A stretch of DNA of 64,000 bases, from positions 124,001 to 188,000 of the forward strand of contig NZ_JAHTKP010000004.1 of the NCBI RefSeq assembly GCF_019192735.1, read 5' to 3'. Under the pieces are notes generated by a model that saw only the letters and a program-made list of their open reading frames with translations, was not told the DNA's origin and searched no databases. This DNA is from Kitasatospora aureofaciens. Lineage in GTDB: Bacteria; Actinomycetota; Actinomycetes; Streptomycetales; Streptomycetaceae. Of this stretch, positions 25,966 through 35,293 are shown one piece after another. The number at the start of each line of letters is the position of its first letter. The first letter of the stretch is position 1. A program made the translations under genes and the position numbers.

Positions 25966-26886
25966 GTGTCCACCCATCTGGAAACCGCGCATCGTGCGGA
26001 CCGGGCGGCTGCCGGACCGTCCGGGTTGCCCCCCGACCTGCCGCCCCGGCCCACCGAGGCCGAGCTGCGGGCGATGGGCAGGACCGAGGCGCGCGAACTC
26101 AGCGACGCGCTCTTCGAGCGCCTGGCCGGGCTCGCCCGCGAGACGCACGCCTACAGCTATGTGCGCGGCACGATCATCGAGCTGAACATGCCGTTGGTCC
26201 GCTTCATCGCGGCCCGCTTCCGCCACCGTGCCGAGGACATGGACGACATCCTCCAGGTCGGCACGATCGGCCTGATCAAGGCCGTCGACGGCTACGACCC
26301 GCGGCGCGGCGTCGAGTTCGTCACCTACGCCATCCCCACCATCGCCGGGGAGATCAAGCGGTTCTTCCGCGACACCTCGTGGCCGGTCCGCGTGCCGCGC
26401 AGCATGCAGGAGCTGTACCTGACGGTGGCCCGCGGCTCCGACCGGCTGGAGCAGGAACTCGGCCGCCTCCCGCAGCCGGAGGAGATCGCGAAGGACCTGC
26501 ACCTGACCGTCGAGCAGACCACCGAGGGGCTGGTCGCCGGCCGGGTCTACCGCCCCAACTCGCTGGACGCGCTGCGCGATCAGGACATCGACGAGACCGG
26601 CAGCGCGATGCTCGACCGCCTCGGCGGCTGCGATCCGGGGATCGAACTCGCCGACTTCCGCACCGCCGTGCGCCCGCTGCTCGCGCAACTGCCCCAGCGC
26701 GAGAAGACCGTGCTCAAACTCCGCTTCTGGGACGGCTGGACCCAGTCCGAGATCGCCGAACGGATCGGCGTCTCCCAGATGCACGTCTCCCGGCTGCTCA
26801 GCGCCACGCTGGCCCGGCTGCGCGAGCAGATGGAGGACCGCGACGCCCCGGGCTGGTCGGACGACCCGCCGGAGGAGCGGGACTGA
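25966..26886 (+). CDS. SigB/SigF/SigG-family RNA polymerase sigma factor
   Basis: The 306-aa protein has sigma region 2 around residues 65-150, including DDILQVGTIGLIKAVDGYD and FVTYAIPTIAGEIKRFFRD. Region 3 follows, and region 4 is at about 235-285 (LPQREKTVLKLRFWDGWTQ, SEIAERIGVSQMHVSRLL). This is the stress/sporulation sigma group of actinobacteria. GTG 25966 was chosen for AGGAG 7 nt upstream; ATG 25960 and 25930 are in frame. Flanking STAS and RsbW-like genes indicate control by partner switching. Confidence 0.93.
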   Translation: MSTHLETAHRADRAAAGPSGLPPDLPPRPTEAELRAMGRTEARELSDALFERLAGLARETHAYSYVRGTIIELNMPLVRFIAARFRHRAEDMDDILQVGTIGLIKAVDGYDPRRGVEFVTYAIPTIAGEIKRFFRDTSWPVRVPRSMQELYLTVARGSDRLEQELGRLPQPEEIAKDLHLTVEQTTEGLVAGRVYRPNSLDALRDQDIDETGSAMLDRLGGCDPGIELADFRTAVRPLLAQLPQREKTVLKLRFWDGWTQSEIAERIGVSQMHVSRLLSATLARLREQMEDRDAPGWSDDPPEERD

Positions 26887-27029
26887 TCCGCCGGCGAGGA
26901 TCGCGTCCGGGCGGAGGGCGCGTGGGCCTGGTCCCGGCGGTCCTCGCCGAGGCCGTCAGCGGGCCGCACACCGGCCTCGGGACCGGGGGAGCCGCGGGGC
27001 GGCGCCCGGAACGAAAGGAGCCCGAAGCC

Positions 27030-27401
27030 ATGACACACCACTCGCCGAAGACCCGGAACGGCACCGCCGACCAGGCGTCGGGCTTCCGCGTGGAGGCCGA
27101 GCCCTGGGCCGAGGGCACCGTGCTCGCCGTGTACGGCGAACTCGACCTCGGCACGGTCGCCGACCTGCGCGCGGCGCTGGACCAGGCGCTGGCCGTGCCC
27201 GGCACCGTGGTCGTGATCGACTGCGCCGGGCTGGAGTTCTGCGACTCCACCGGACTGAACGCCCTGCTCCGCGCCCAGGCCGACGCGGTGGCCGACGACA
27301 GCCGGATCGAACTCGCCCGCCCCCGGACGCTGCTCCTGCGGATGCTCGAACTCACCGGCGCCACCGACGCCTTCCCCATCCGCGGCACCGTGCCCGGCTG
27401 A
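27030..27401 (+). CDS. STAS-domain anti-sigma factor antagonist
   Basis: The 123-aa protein is a compact STAS domain with the phosphorylation motif [13 protein letters not shown] around residue 70 and the usual V-Y-G-E-L-D-L strand. AAAGGAG is an excellent ribosome site. It is the second antagonist of the locus, located between the sigma gene and the hybrid kinase, and is probably dephosphorylated by the PP2C protein encoded downstream. Confidence 0.93.
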   Translation: MTHHSPKTRNGTADQASGFRVEAEPWAEGTVLAVYGELDLGTVADLRAALDQALAVPGTVVVIDCAGLEFCDSTGLNALLRAQADAVADDSRIELARPRTLLLRMLELTGATDAFPIRGTVPG

Positions 27402-27417
27402 CGGGAAGGAGAAGCCC

Positions 27418-27522
27418 GTGAAAGCCGCGGCGGCACTCTCCGACGTCGACGGCACCCTCCGCGACCCCGCCCAGCTGCCGGCCGAGCTCGACGGCGGCCT
27501 GCTCGCCCGGCTCCCGGGCTGA
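27418..27522 (+). CDS. Possible 34-aa small protein
   Basis: A 35-codon frame begins with GTG 17 nt after the STAS stop and has a strong GGGAAGGAGA site at ideal spacing. The peptide is acidic and Ala/Leu-rich with no recognised motif. The ribosome site argues for translation. It could also be the relic of a longer gene, since the first residues resemble a truncated regulator. Confidence 0.35.
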   Translation: MKAAAALSDVDGTLRDPAQLPAELDGGLLARLPG

Positions 27523-27655
27523 CGTCAGGCCCCCTCTGTCCCCCTCCGGTGTCCGGTGGCACAGTGGGAGCAGGGCGGCGGCCCCGCCGCCTCGCGGGCC
27601 GGAACGCCGCGACGGCGGCGATCCGGCCGTGTGGCCGATCCGGACGGTGACACGG

Positions 27656-30600
27656 ATGGACGAGCAGCCCGTGGCCGACCCGGCCGAGCAGGCGCTTCGG
27701 CGGCTCCTCGCCGGGCTGACGGCCGTGCGCGACGGGGACTTCCGCACCCGGCTCACCCCCGAGCAGCCCGGCGTGCTCGGGGAGATCGCCACGGTCTTCA
27801 ACGGCATGGCCGACCAGCTCGCCCGGGTGACCTCCGAGGTGACCCGGGTGGCCCGGGAGGTGGGCGCCGACGGGCGGCTCGGCGGGCAGGCGCAGGTGCC
27901 GGACGCGACCGGGACGTGGCTGGACCTCACCGACTCGGTCAATGCGATGGCCGGCAACCTGACCTGGCAGGTGCGCAACATCGCCCAGGTGACCACGGCG
28001 GTGGCCCGCGGGGACCTCACCCAGAAGATCGAGGTCGACGCCCGGGGGGAGATCCTGGAGCTCAAGAACACCGTCAACACGATGGTCGACCAGTTGTCGG
28101 CGTTCGCGGACGAGGTGACCCGGGTGGCCCGGGAGGTCGGCACCGAGGGCCGCCTCGGCGGCCAGGCCCGGGTCGAGGGCGTCGCCGGGACGTGGCGCGA
28201 CCTGACCGACTCGGTGAACTTCATGGCGGGCAACCTCACCGCCCAGGTGCGCGGCATCGCCCAGGTCGCCACCGCGGTGGCCCGCGGCGACCTCACCCGC
28301 AAGATCGACGTGGCCGCGCGCGGCGAGATCCTGGAGCTCAAGACGACCCTCAACACGATGGTCGACCAGTTGTCGGCGTTCGCGGACGAGGTGACCCGGG
28401 TGGCCCGGGAGGTCGGCACCGAGGGCCGGCTCGGCGGCCAGGCGGACGTGCGGGACGTCTCCGGGACGTGGCGCGACCTCACCGAGTCCGTCAACGTCAT
28501 GGCGGACAACCTCACCGCGCAGGTCCGGTCGATCGCCGAAGTGACGACGGCGGTGGCCGAGGGCGACCTCACCCAGAAGATCCGGGTCGACGCGCGCGGC
28601 GAGATCCTGGAGCTCAAGGAGACCATCAACACGATGGTCGACCAGCTCTCCGCCTTCGCCGACGAGGTGACCCGGGTGGCCCGGGAGGTCGGCACGGCCG
28701 GCAACCTGGGCGGGCAGGCCACCGTCCGGGGTGTCTCCGGCACCTGGAAGGACCTCACCGACAACGTCAACGTCATGGCCTCCAACCTCACCGGCCAGGT
28801 CCGCTCGATGTCCGAGGTGGCGACGGCGGTCGCGCGCGGCGACCTGTCCCGGAGGATCACCGTGGAGGCCAAGGGCGAGGTGGCGGCGCTCGCGGATGCG
28901 ATCAACACCATGGTGGACACCCTGTCGGTGTTCGCGGACGAGGTGACCCGGGTGGCCCGGGAGGTCGGCACCGAGGGCATCCTCGGCGGCCAGGCCCGCC
29001 TCCCCAACGTCGCCGGGACGTGGAAGGACCTCACCGACAACGTCAACTTCATGGCGCACAACCTCACCAGCCAGGTGCGCAACATCGCCCAGGTCACCAC
29101 GGCCGTCGCCGAGGGCGACCTCACCCGCAGGATCGACGTCGACGCGCGCGGCGAGATCCTGGAGCTCAAGACGACCATCAACACGATGGTGGACCAGCTG
29201 AGCTCCTTCGCCGCCGAGGTCACCCGGGTGGCCCGCGAGGTCGGCAGCGAGGGCCGGCTCGGCGGCCAGGCCCGGGTCGAGGGCGTCTCCGGCACCTGGA
29301 AGCGGCTCACCGAGAACGTCAACGAACTGGCCGGCAACCTCACCCGGCAGGTCCGGGCGATCGCCGAGGTGACCAGTGCCGTCGCCGCGGGCGACCTGAC
29401 CCGCTCGATCAGCGTGGACGCCTCCGGTGAGGTCGCCGACCTCAAGGACAACATCAACGCGATGGTCGAGTCGCTGCGCGACACCACCCTCGCCAACCAG
29501 GAGCAGGACTGGCTGAAGACCAACCTCGCCCATTTCTCCGCCGCCATCCAGGGCCGCCGGGACATCCGGGCCGTCGCCGAGATGATCACGGACGAGCTGA
29601 CGCCGCTGGTCGGCGCCCAGTACGGGGCCTTCTTCCTCGCCGAGGAGCGCGAGGGCGCCACCGAACTGGCCCTGATCAGCGCCTACGGCCGTTCGGTCGA
29701 CGAACTCGCGGAGCAGCGGCTGAAGTTGGGCGAATCCCTGGTCGGCCAGGCCGCCCGCAGCCGCCGGATCATCGCCGTCGACGACCTGCCGTCCGGCTAC
29801 GCCCCCATCGCCTCCGGCGCGGGAGCCGGCGACGTCCGCTCGCTCGTCGTCCTGCCCATCGCGCTGGAGGAGTGGCTGCTCGGCGTCATGGAGTTCGCCT
29901 CCGTCCACCCGTTCACCCAGGCTCACCGCGACTTCCTGGAGCAGTTCACCGAGGCCTGCGGCGTCAACATCGGCACCCTGCTCGCCAACGCGCGCACCGA
30001 CGAACTGCTCGGCGAGTCCCAGCGGCTCACCGCCGAACTCCAGACCAGGTCGGAGGAGTTGCAGGAAGGGCAGGAGGAACTACGCTGCTCCAACGCCGAG
30101 TTGGCGGAGAAGGCGGCCCTGCTCGCCGAGCGCAACCGCGACATCGAGGCCAAGAACCTGGAGATCGAGCAGGCCCGCCAGGAACTTGAGGACCACGCCC
30201 GGCAGTTGAGCCTCGCCTCGATGTACAAGTCCGAGTTCCTCGCCAACATGAGCCACGAACTGCGCACCCCGCTCAACAGTCTGCTCATCCTCGCCCAGCT
30301 GCTCGCCCAGAACGCCGGCGGCAACCTCACCCCCAAGCAGGTCGAGTACGCGGGCGTCATCCACTCCGCCGGCACCGACCTGCTCCAGCTCATCAACGAC
30401 ATCCTCGACCTCTCCAAGGTCGAGGCCGGGAAGATGGAGCTGACCCCCGAACCCTTCGCCGTGCGAGAGCTGCTGCAGTACGTCGAGTCCACCTTCAAGC
30501 CCCTCGCCGACCAGAAGGGCCTCGCCTTCGAGGCCACCGTCGACCGGGCGGTTCCCGAGGAACTCGTCACCGACCAGGCGCGGTTGCGCCAGGTGCTGCG

Positions 30601-31762
30601 CAACCTGCTGTCCAACGCCGTCAAGTTCACCGACACCGGCCGGGTCGAGCTGCGGGTCGAGCGCGCCGAGGGCCCCGACCTGCCCGCCGAACTCGGCCGG
30701 ACGGCAAGGGCGGTGGCCTTCCACGTCGAGGACACCGGGATCGGCATCGATCCCGCGCACCTGGACACCATCTTCGGCGCCTTCCAGCAGGCCGACGGCA
30801 CCATGAGCCGGCGCTACGGCGGCACCGGCCTCGGCCTGTCGATCAGCCACGAGCTCGCCCGGCTGCTGGGCGGCACCATCACCGTCCGCTCCACCGCCGG
30901 ACGGGGCAGCCGCTTCACCCTCTACCTGCCGTTCGCGGAGCAGCAACGGCCGGACGGCGCACCGGAGTCCGAGCCGCGGGTCCTGGTGGTCGAGCCCGAC
31001 CCGCCGGCCCTGCTCACCCTGCTCACCCGCGTCGCCGTGGCCGCCCTCGGCGAGCCGGCCACGCCCGTGCGGGTGAGCAGCGTCGGGGACGGAACGGCAC
31101 TGCGCGAAGCCCTGGCCGACGGCCCGTACCGCTGCGCCGTGCTCGACCTCACCGGCACCGGCGACCTCGCGCCCACCCTGCTGGACGCCCTGGCGGACGG
31201 CACGCCCGTCCTCGGGTACCGGGGCGCCGGCGGCCCGTCGGACACCGTGCCCGGGGGTGTCGAGCTCGCCCGCGGGCTGGACGACCTGCGCGGGCGCGTC
31301 ATCGACCTGCTGGGCGGCCGGCACCGCGCCGCCCCGGCCGTCGCGCAGGACGCCGGCCCGGTCGTCGCGGCCGCGGACGAGACACTCGCCGGGCGGACCG
31401 TCCTGATCGTCGACGACGACGTCCGCAACGTCTTCGCACTCACCGCCGCCCTGGAACAGCGCGGACTGACCGTCCTGCACGCCGCGGACGGCCACGCCGG
31501 CCTCGACCTGCTGCGCGCGCACCCCGAGACCGACCTGGTTCTGATGGACGTGATGATGCCCGGTCTCGACGGCTACGCCACGATCGCCGCCATCCGCGCC
31601 GACGACCGCTTCGCCCGCCTGCCGGTCGTCGCCGTCACCGCCAAGGCCATGCCCGGGGACCACGACAAGAGCCTGGCGGCCGGCGCCGACGACCACGTCA
31701 CCAAACCGGTTGACGTCCCCGGCCTGCTCGACCTGATGCGGCACCGGCTGGACGCGTCATGA
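27656..31762 (+). CDS. Hybrid histidine kinase with six HAMP-type repeats
   Basis: The 1368-aa soluble protein has no membrane helix. Residues about 61-612 contain six 92-residue repeats (VTRVAREVG...LGGQA...GTW.DLT..VN.MA.NLT.QVR), the poly-HAMP arrangement of group III (Nik1-like) kinases. A GAF domain covers about 640-790 and a coiled coil about 800-860. HisKA follows with His867 in [10 protein letters not shown], then HATPase (N box LLSNAVKFT). After a degenerate receiver, a C-terminal receiver carries Asp1298 in [10 protein letters not shown]. Poly-HAMP kinases sense osmotic or cell-wall stress. It overlaps the PP2C gene by ATGA, linking it to the partner-switching cascade. The ATG at 27656 is chosen; a start at 27629 is possible. 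Confidence 0.92.
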   Translation: MDEQPVADPAEQALRRLLAGLTAVRDGDFRTRLTPEQPGVLGEIATVFNGMADQLARVTSEVTRVAREVGADGRLGGQAQVPDATGTWLDLTDSVNAMAGNLTWQVRNIAQVTTAVARGDLTQKIEVDARGEILELKNTVNTMVDQLSAFADEVTRVAREVGTEGRLGGQARVEGVAGTWRDLTDSVNFMAGNLTAQVRGIAQVATAVARGDLTRKIDVAARGEILELKTTLNTMVDQLSAFADEVTRVAREVGTEGRLGGQADVRDVSGTWRDLTESVNVMADNLTAQVRSIAEVTTAVAEGDLTQKIRVDARGEILELKETINTMVDQLSAFADEVTRVAREVGTAGNLGGQATVRGVSGTWKDLTDNVNVMASNLTGQVRSMSEVATAVARGDLSRRITVEAKGEVAALADAINTMVDTLSVFADEVTRVAREVGTEGILGGQARLPNVAGTWKDLTDNVNFMAHNLTSQVRNIAQVTTAVAEGDLTRRIDVDARGEILELKTTINTMVDQLSSFAAEVTRVAREVGSEGRLGGQARVEGVSGTWKRLTENVNELAGNLTRQVRAIAEVTSAVAAGDLTRSISVDASGEVADLKDNINAMVESLRDTTLANQEQDWLKTNLAHFSAAIQGRRDIRAVAEMITDELTPLVGAQYGAFFLAEEREGATELALISAYGRSVDELAEQRLKLGESLVGQAARSRRIIAVDDLPSGYAPIASGAGAGDVRSLVVLPIALEEWLLGVMEFASVHPFTQAHRDFLEQFTEACGVNIGTLLANARTDELLGESQRLTAELQTRSEELQEGQEELRCSNAELAEKAALLAERNRDIEAKNLEIEQARQELEDHARQLSLASMYKSEFLANMSHELRTPLNSLLILAQLLAQNAGGNLTPKQVEYAGVIHSAGTDLLQLINDILDLSKVEAGKMELTPEPFAVRELLQYVESTFKPLADQKGLAFEATVDRAVPEELVTDQARLRQVLRNLLSNAVKFTDTGRVELRVERAEGPDLPAELGRTARAVAFHVEDTGIGIDPAHLDTIFGAFQQADGTMSRRYGGTGLGLSISHELARLLGGTITVRSTAGRGSRFTLYLPFAEQQRPDGAPESEPRVLVVEPDPPALLTLLTRVAVAALGEPATPVRVSSVGDGTALREALADGPYRCAVLDLTGTGDLAPTLLDALADGTPVLGYRGAGGPSDTVPGGVELARGLDDLRGRVIDLLGGRHRAAPAVAQDAGPVVAAADETLAGRTVLIVDDDVRNVFALTAALEQRGLTVLHAADGHAGLDLLRAHPETDLVLMDVMMPGLDGYATIAAIRADDRFARLPVVAVTAKAMPGDHDKSLAAGADDHVTKPVDVPGLLDLMRHRLDAS
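27836..29491 (+). repeat. Six direct repeats of exactly 276 bp
   Basis: The motif GAGGTGACCCGGGTGGCCCG (one to three mismatches in some copies) recurs at 27836, 28112, 28388, 28664, 28940 and 29216, always 276 bp apart. Each unit encodes one 92-aa HAMP-type module of the hybrid kinase. Confidence 0.95.
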
Positions 31763-34044
31763 CCGCCGGGCACGAGCCCTCGGACCCCACCGCCCGGGTC
31801 CTGGCCGGAACCGTCCGCCGCCTCCAGGACGCGGCCGAGCGGATGCACGACGAGGCCCGCACCCGCGCCGTCGTCGACCTCGCCACCGGCATGCTCGCCG
31901 AGCGCCTCGACGTCCCGCCCGCCGAGGCCGCCGCCGACCTCGCCCGGCTCGCCGGGGAGGCGGGTGTCCCCGTGGCGGCACTGGCCGCCGACATCGCCGG
32001 GCTGTCCGAGGTCGCGTCACCGGCCGTTCCGCCGGAGGCCGCCGCGCCCGTCACACCCGCGCTCGCCGCCGCGCCCGTCATTCCCGGGCTCGCCGCCGTC
32101 CCCGACCTCCAGCACGCCGCCGAGACCGTGCTGGAACAGGCGGGCGAGGCGCTCGGCGCCCATGCCGTTGCCGTCTGGCAGCGGCTTCCCGGCGGCGCGC
32201 TCGCCCTCGCCGCGCACGCCGGCCTGCCCGCCGCCGAGGCCGCCGCCTGGAGCCGGGTCCCGCCCGGCGTGGACACCCCGGCGCAGCGGGTCGTCGCGGG
32301 AGGAGGCGACCTGTGGCCCGGCGATCCGGGGACGGCGGGCCCGTCGGTCGGCGCCGGCTCGGCGCGGGCCGTTCTCGCGCTGCACGACGCCGGCCGCCGC
32401 CGGGGCGCACTCGAAGTCCTGTGGCCGGAGCCCGCCCCCGTGCTCGGCGGGTCCCAGCGCCGCCAGCTCGGCGCGATCGCCGATCTCTGCGCGACCCTCC
32501 TCGCCCACGGCCGGGCTCCCGAGCCGGCCGACGACACCACCGTGCTCCTGGAGGGGCTGCTCGGTTCGGCGCTGCTGCTGGAGTCCGTCCTTCGTGACGG
32601 CCGGCTGGTGGACTTCACGCTTCTCCGCGTCAACGCGCGGTTCCGCGACCCGCTCGGCCGCCCCCGGGCGGCTCTGGAGGGCACCTCGCTGCTGGAGACC
32701 TATCCGGTCGCCTGCGCCACCGGCCTGTTCGAGCGGCTGCTGCGGGTGCACGAGACGGGCTCCCCGCAGCTCGGCGAGCGCGTGGGGCTGGTCTTCCAGG
32801 AGGGCGAGTCCGCCGTTCCCGCCACTGTGCTGCTCGCGATCGCCCCACTCGGCGGGCGGCTGCTGGTCGAGTGGCAGCAGGGGCCCGCCGAGCAGGCGGG
32901 TGACGCCGAGCAGGCCGCCCTGCTGCTGCACCAGGCGCAGCGGCTCGCCGGGGTGGCCGGGTTCGAGGAACGGCCCCCGGGCGGCCGGATCCGCTGGAGC
33001 GAGGGCCTGCGCGAGCTCTACGGGCTGCCGCCCGACGCCGACCCCGTCCCGCTGGCCCGGCTCGCCCGGCACGCCCACCCCGACGACGTGCCCGCCGTCC
33101 GGCGGCTGCTGGACATCGTCCGGCATCGGCACCGGACGGCGTCCGCGGTCCTCCGGCTGGTCCAGCCGGACGGCACCCACCGGTACACCCGCGTGATCGC
33201 CGAACCGGAGCTCGACGACGAGGGTCGGCTCATCGCCGTCCGCGGCGCCTACCACGACGTGTCCGCCCAGCACCGGACGGAGGTCGCGCTCGGCGCCACC
33301 CGGGAGCGCCTCGCCGACAGCGAGCAGGAGGCCGCGGAGCGCGAGCGGCTGGCCCTGCGGCTCCAGCAGGCCATCCTGCCCGCCGCGCTGCCCCCGCTCG
33401 GCCTCACCGGCCTGCGGGCCGCCGTCCGCTACCGCCCCGCCGCCCAGCGCGACCGCGTCGGCGGGGACTGGTACGACGTCCTGCCGCTGCCCGACAAGCG
33501 CGTGCTGCTCGCGGTCGGGGACGTGGCCGGCCACGGTGTCGGCGCGGCCACCGACATGGTCGCCCTGCGGCACGCGCTGCGCGGCCTCGCCGCCACCGGA
33601 GCGGGCCCGGCCCGGCTGCTGGAGTGGACCAACACGGTGGCCCTGCGCGACCCCGGCCGGGTCACCGCCACGGCGGTCTGCGTCCTGCTCGACCCGGCCG
33701 GCGGCGAGCTGCGCTGGGCCAGGGCCGGCCACCTTCCGCCGATCCGGCTCGGCCCGGACGGCGCGGAGGTCCTGCCGCTGCCGCACGGCGTGCTGCTGGG
33801 TGCCCTGGAGGAGGGCCGGTACGAGGAGCACACCGCCCACCTCGCCCCGGGCGACGTCCTGCTGCTCTACACCGACGGCCTGGTCGAGTGTCGGGACCGC
33901 CCGGTCGAGGAGTCCGTCGAGCAGCTGATCCGCGTCGCCGGTGCCCCGGGCCCGGACCTGGAGCGCTACCTGGACCGCCTGCTGGAGCTCAGCCCGGCCG
34001 ACACCGAAGACGACACCTGCCTGGTCGCCGTCCGGGTGGAGTAG
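31759..34044 (+). CDS. SpoIIE-type PP2C phosphatase with ANTAR-like, GAF and PAS domains
   Basis: The 761-aa protein has an ANTAR-like helical segment at residues about 30-80 (VVDLATGMLAERLDVPPAEA). GAF-like and PAS-like regions follow, then a PP2C/SpoIIE phosphatase at about 540-760. Metal ligands are in RVGGDWYDVLPLPD and VGDVAGHGVGAATDM, and the C-terminal Asp pair is in DDTC. It would dephosphorylate a STAS antagonist and so activate the sigma factor. It is translationally coupled to the hybrid kinase, which probably feeds it a signal. Confidence 0.92.
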   Translation: MTAGHEPSDPTARVLAGTVRRLQDAAERMHDEARTRAVVDLATGMLAERLDVPPAEAAADLARLAGEAGVPVAALAADIAGLSEVASPAVPPEAAAPVTPALAAAPVIPGLAAVPDLQHAAETVLEQAGEALGAHAVAVWQRLPGGALALAAHAGLPAAEAAAWSRVPPGVDTPAQRVVAGGGDLWPGDPGTAGPSVGAGSARAVLALHDAGRRRGALEVLWPEPAPVLGGSQRRQLGAIADLCATLLAHGRAPEPADDTTVLLEGLLGSALLLESVLRDGRLVDFTLLRVNARFRDPLGRPRAALEGTSLLETYPVACATGLFERLLRVHETGSPQLGERVGLVFQEGESAVPATVLLAIAPLGGRLLVEWQQGPAEQAGDAEQAALLLHQAQRLAGVAGFEERPPGGRIRWSEGLRELYGLPPDADPVPLARLARHAHPDDVPAVRRLLDIVRHRHRTASAVLRLVQPDGTHRYTRVIAEPELDDEGRLIAVRGAYHDVSAQHRTEVALGATRERLADSEQEAAERERLALRLQQAILPAALPPLGLTGLRAAVRYRPAAQRDRVGGDWYDVLPLPDKRVLLAVGDVAGHGVGAATDMVALRHALRGLAATGAGPARLLEWTNTVALRDPGRVTATAVCVLLDPAGGELRWARAGHLPPIRLGPDGAEVLPLPHGVLLGALEEGRYEEHTAHLAPGDVLLLYTDGLVECRDRPVEESVEQLIRVAGAPGPDLERYLDRLLELSPADTEDDTCLVAVRVE

Positions 34045-34056
34045 GCGCCCCGCGCC

Positions 34057-34081
34057 GCGTGAGTCCGGGCCGTCCGGGTAC
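34057..34081 (+). promoter_or_regulatory. Possible SigB/SigF-type promoter
   Basis: GCGT-N15-GGGTAC matches the SigB-family consensus and lies upstream of the second RsbW-like gene. The distance to the start is long (about 300 bp), so this is tentative. Confidence 0.35.
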
Positions 34082-34378
34082 CCGCCGGAGCGGTAACGGG
34101 CGGGGGAGGGAGTTCTCGGTCCACCTGTTGCGCGACCCGGAGGCCCGGTCCTCCGTCGCGGAGCGTTAGGGACGGAGCGGCCCGGGTAGGCGCGACGCGG
34201 TGGAGGGAGGGGGGCCGGGCCGCGGAGCAGGGCGGCCGGGCCGCCGGAATGCCGGCGGGGCCGCCGAGCGGCGGCCGGATCCGGCACCTGTTCGGCCACT
34301 GAGGGCCGCGCCGGCCGCAGGCGGGGCCGGGCCGCTCGACGATGACGGACGTGCGGAGGATGAGGGAGGCACGACCGG

Positions 34379-34807
34379 ATGAACGGGGCACGGTTCCCCT
34401 TGACGCGTCCGCTCCCCACGGAGCCGTCGGCGCGGCGGCTGGCACTCTCGGCCGCCCCCGGGACGGTCGCCGAGGCGCGCGCCTTCACCGCCGACTTCCT
34501 GGCCGACGTCACCGATCCGGTCGTGGTCGGCGACGCCGTGCTGCTGGTCTCCGAGCTCGTCGGGAACGTCGTGCGGCACACCGGCGGGCCGGGGGCCCTG
34601 CTGCTGGTCCGCGTGGCCGGTCTGCTGCGGATCGAGGTCAGCGACTCCAGTCCGCGCCCACCGCTGCCGCGGCTGCCGCACGGCCCGCCGAGCGAGCCGG
34701 GGGGCCTCGGACTGTTCCTGCTGGGCCGGCTCGCCCTGCAGTGGGGCTGGCGGCCGCTGGGGCCGGGCAAGGCGGTCTGGTGCGACCTGCGGCTGCCCGT
34801 CAGCTGA
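34379..34807 (+). CDS. RsbW-like ATP-binding protein
   Basis: The 142-aa GHKL protein has an N box in LVSELVGNVVRHT, a G1 box in IEVSDSSPRP and a G2 box in GGLGLFLLGRLA. GAGGGAGG precedes the ATG. It closes the partner-switching locus and duplicates the function of the gene at 25184. One of the two probably binds the local sigma factor and the other a different target. Confidence 0.9.
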   Translation: MNGARFPLTRPLPTEPSARRLALSAAPGTVAEARAFTADFLADVTDPVVVGDAVLLVSELVGNVVRHTGGPGALLLVRVAGLLRIEVSDSSPRPPLPRLPHGPPSEPGGLGLFLLGRLALQWGWRPLGPGKAVWCDLRLPVS

Positions 34808-35293
34808 CCGGCGGCCGGGCAGGCGCGCCGCGCCCTCCAGCATCCGCAGGCGGCGACCGCCTGCCCGGCCAGGCACTGGTCACGGATCCGCCCGAGCGCG
34901 CCGAGGAGCTGATCGCGGGCACCGCTGTCCGGATGGCGGGAAACTCACCGGAATAATCCTGACAAAGGCGGGAGGCGGCACACCCGGGCGCCGTATCGCA
35001 CGCCACCGACGGGCGCCATAGGAGCGGTCTCGTGATTCACATCACAGCCACCCGGGCCGTCGCAGGAAAATGCCGGAGGGAATAACTTCTCTCGTCAACA
35101 CCGCCCTGTATCAGGAGATTCTCCCGGTGTTGGGTGTCTCCTGAGCAAATTCTGCGACCGCTCGGCCGTGCCGCTTTCGGCCTTCAGTTTTCCGAGTCGC
35201 ATTCTGTGAATAACGGATTCATCAGACATCTAGCCGCGAACCTGGGAGTTTCCTGAGAATCGGGCGTCCATTCCCCCACTCGCTGGAGCGCCC
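34808..35293. promoter_or_regulatory. 486-bp intergenic region, AT-richer right half with Crp-like site
   Basis: Positions 34808-34950 look like non-coding GC-rich sequence. From about 34950 the base composition becomes AT-richer than anywhere nearby, typical of a regulated promoter and long leader for the secreted protein at 35294. It contains a Crp-like palindrome at 35032-35045. No small gene is convincing. Confidence 0.55.
35032..35045. promoter_or_regulatory. Crp-like binding site
   Basis: GTGA-TTCACA-TCAC is a perfect match to the GTGA-N6-TCAC core used by Crp-family proteins. It sits in the long AT-richer leader of the secreted BNR-repeat gene, 249 bp before its start. Confidence 0.5.

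Noticed and set aside
27836..29491. Regularly spaced repeats that might suggest a CRISPR or satellite
   Set aside because: The 276-bp period is in frame and encodes HAMP modules of one protein.
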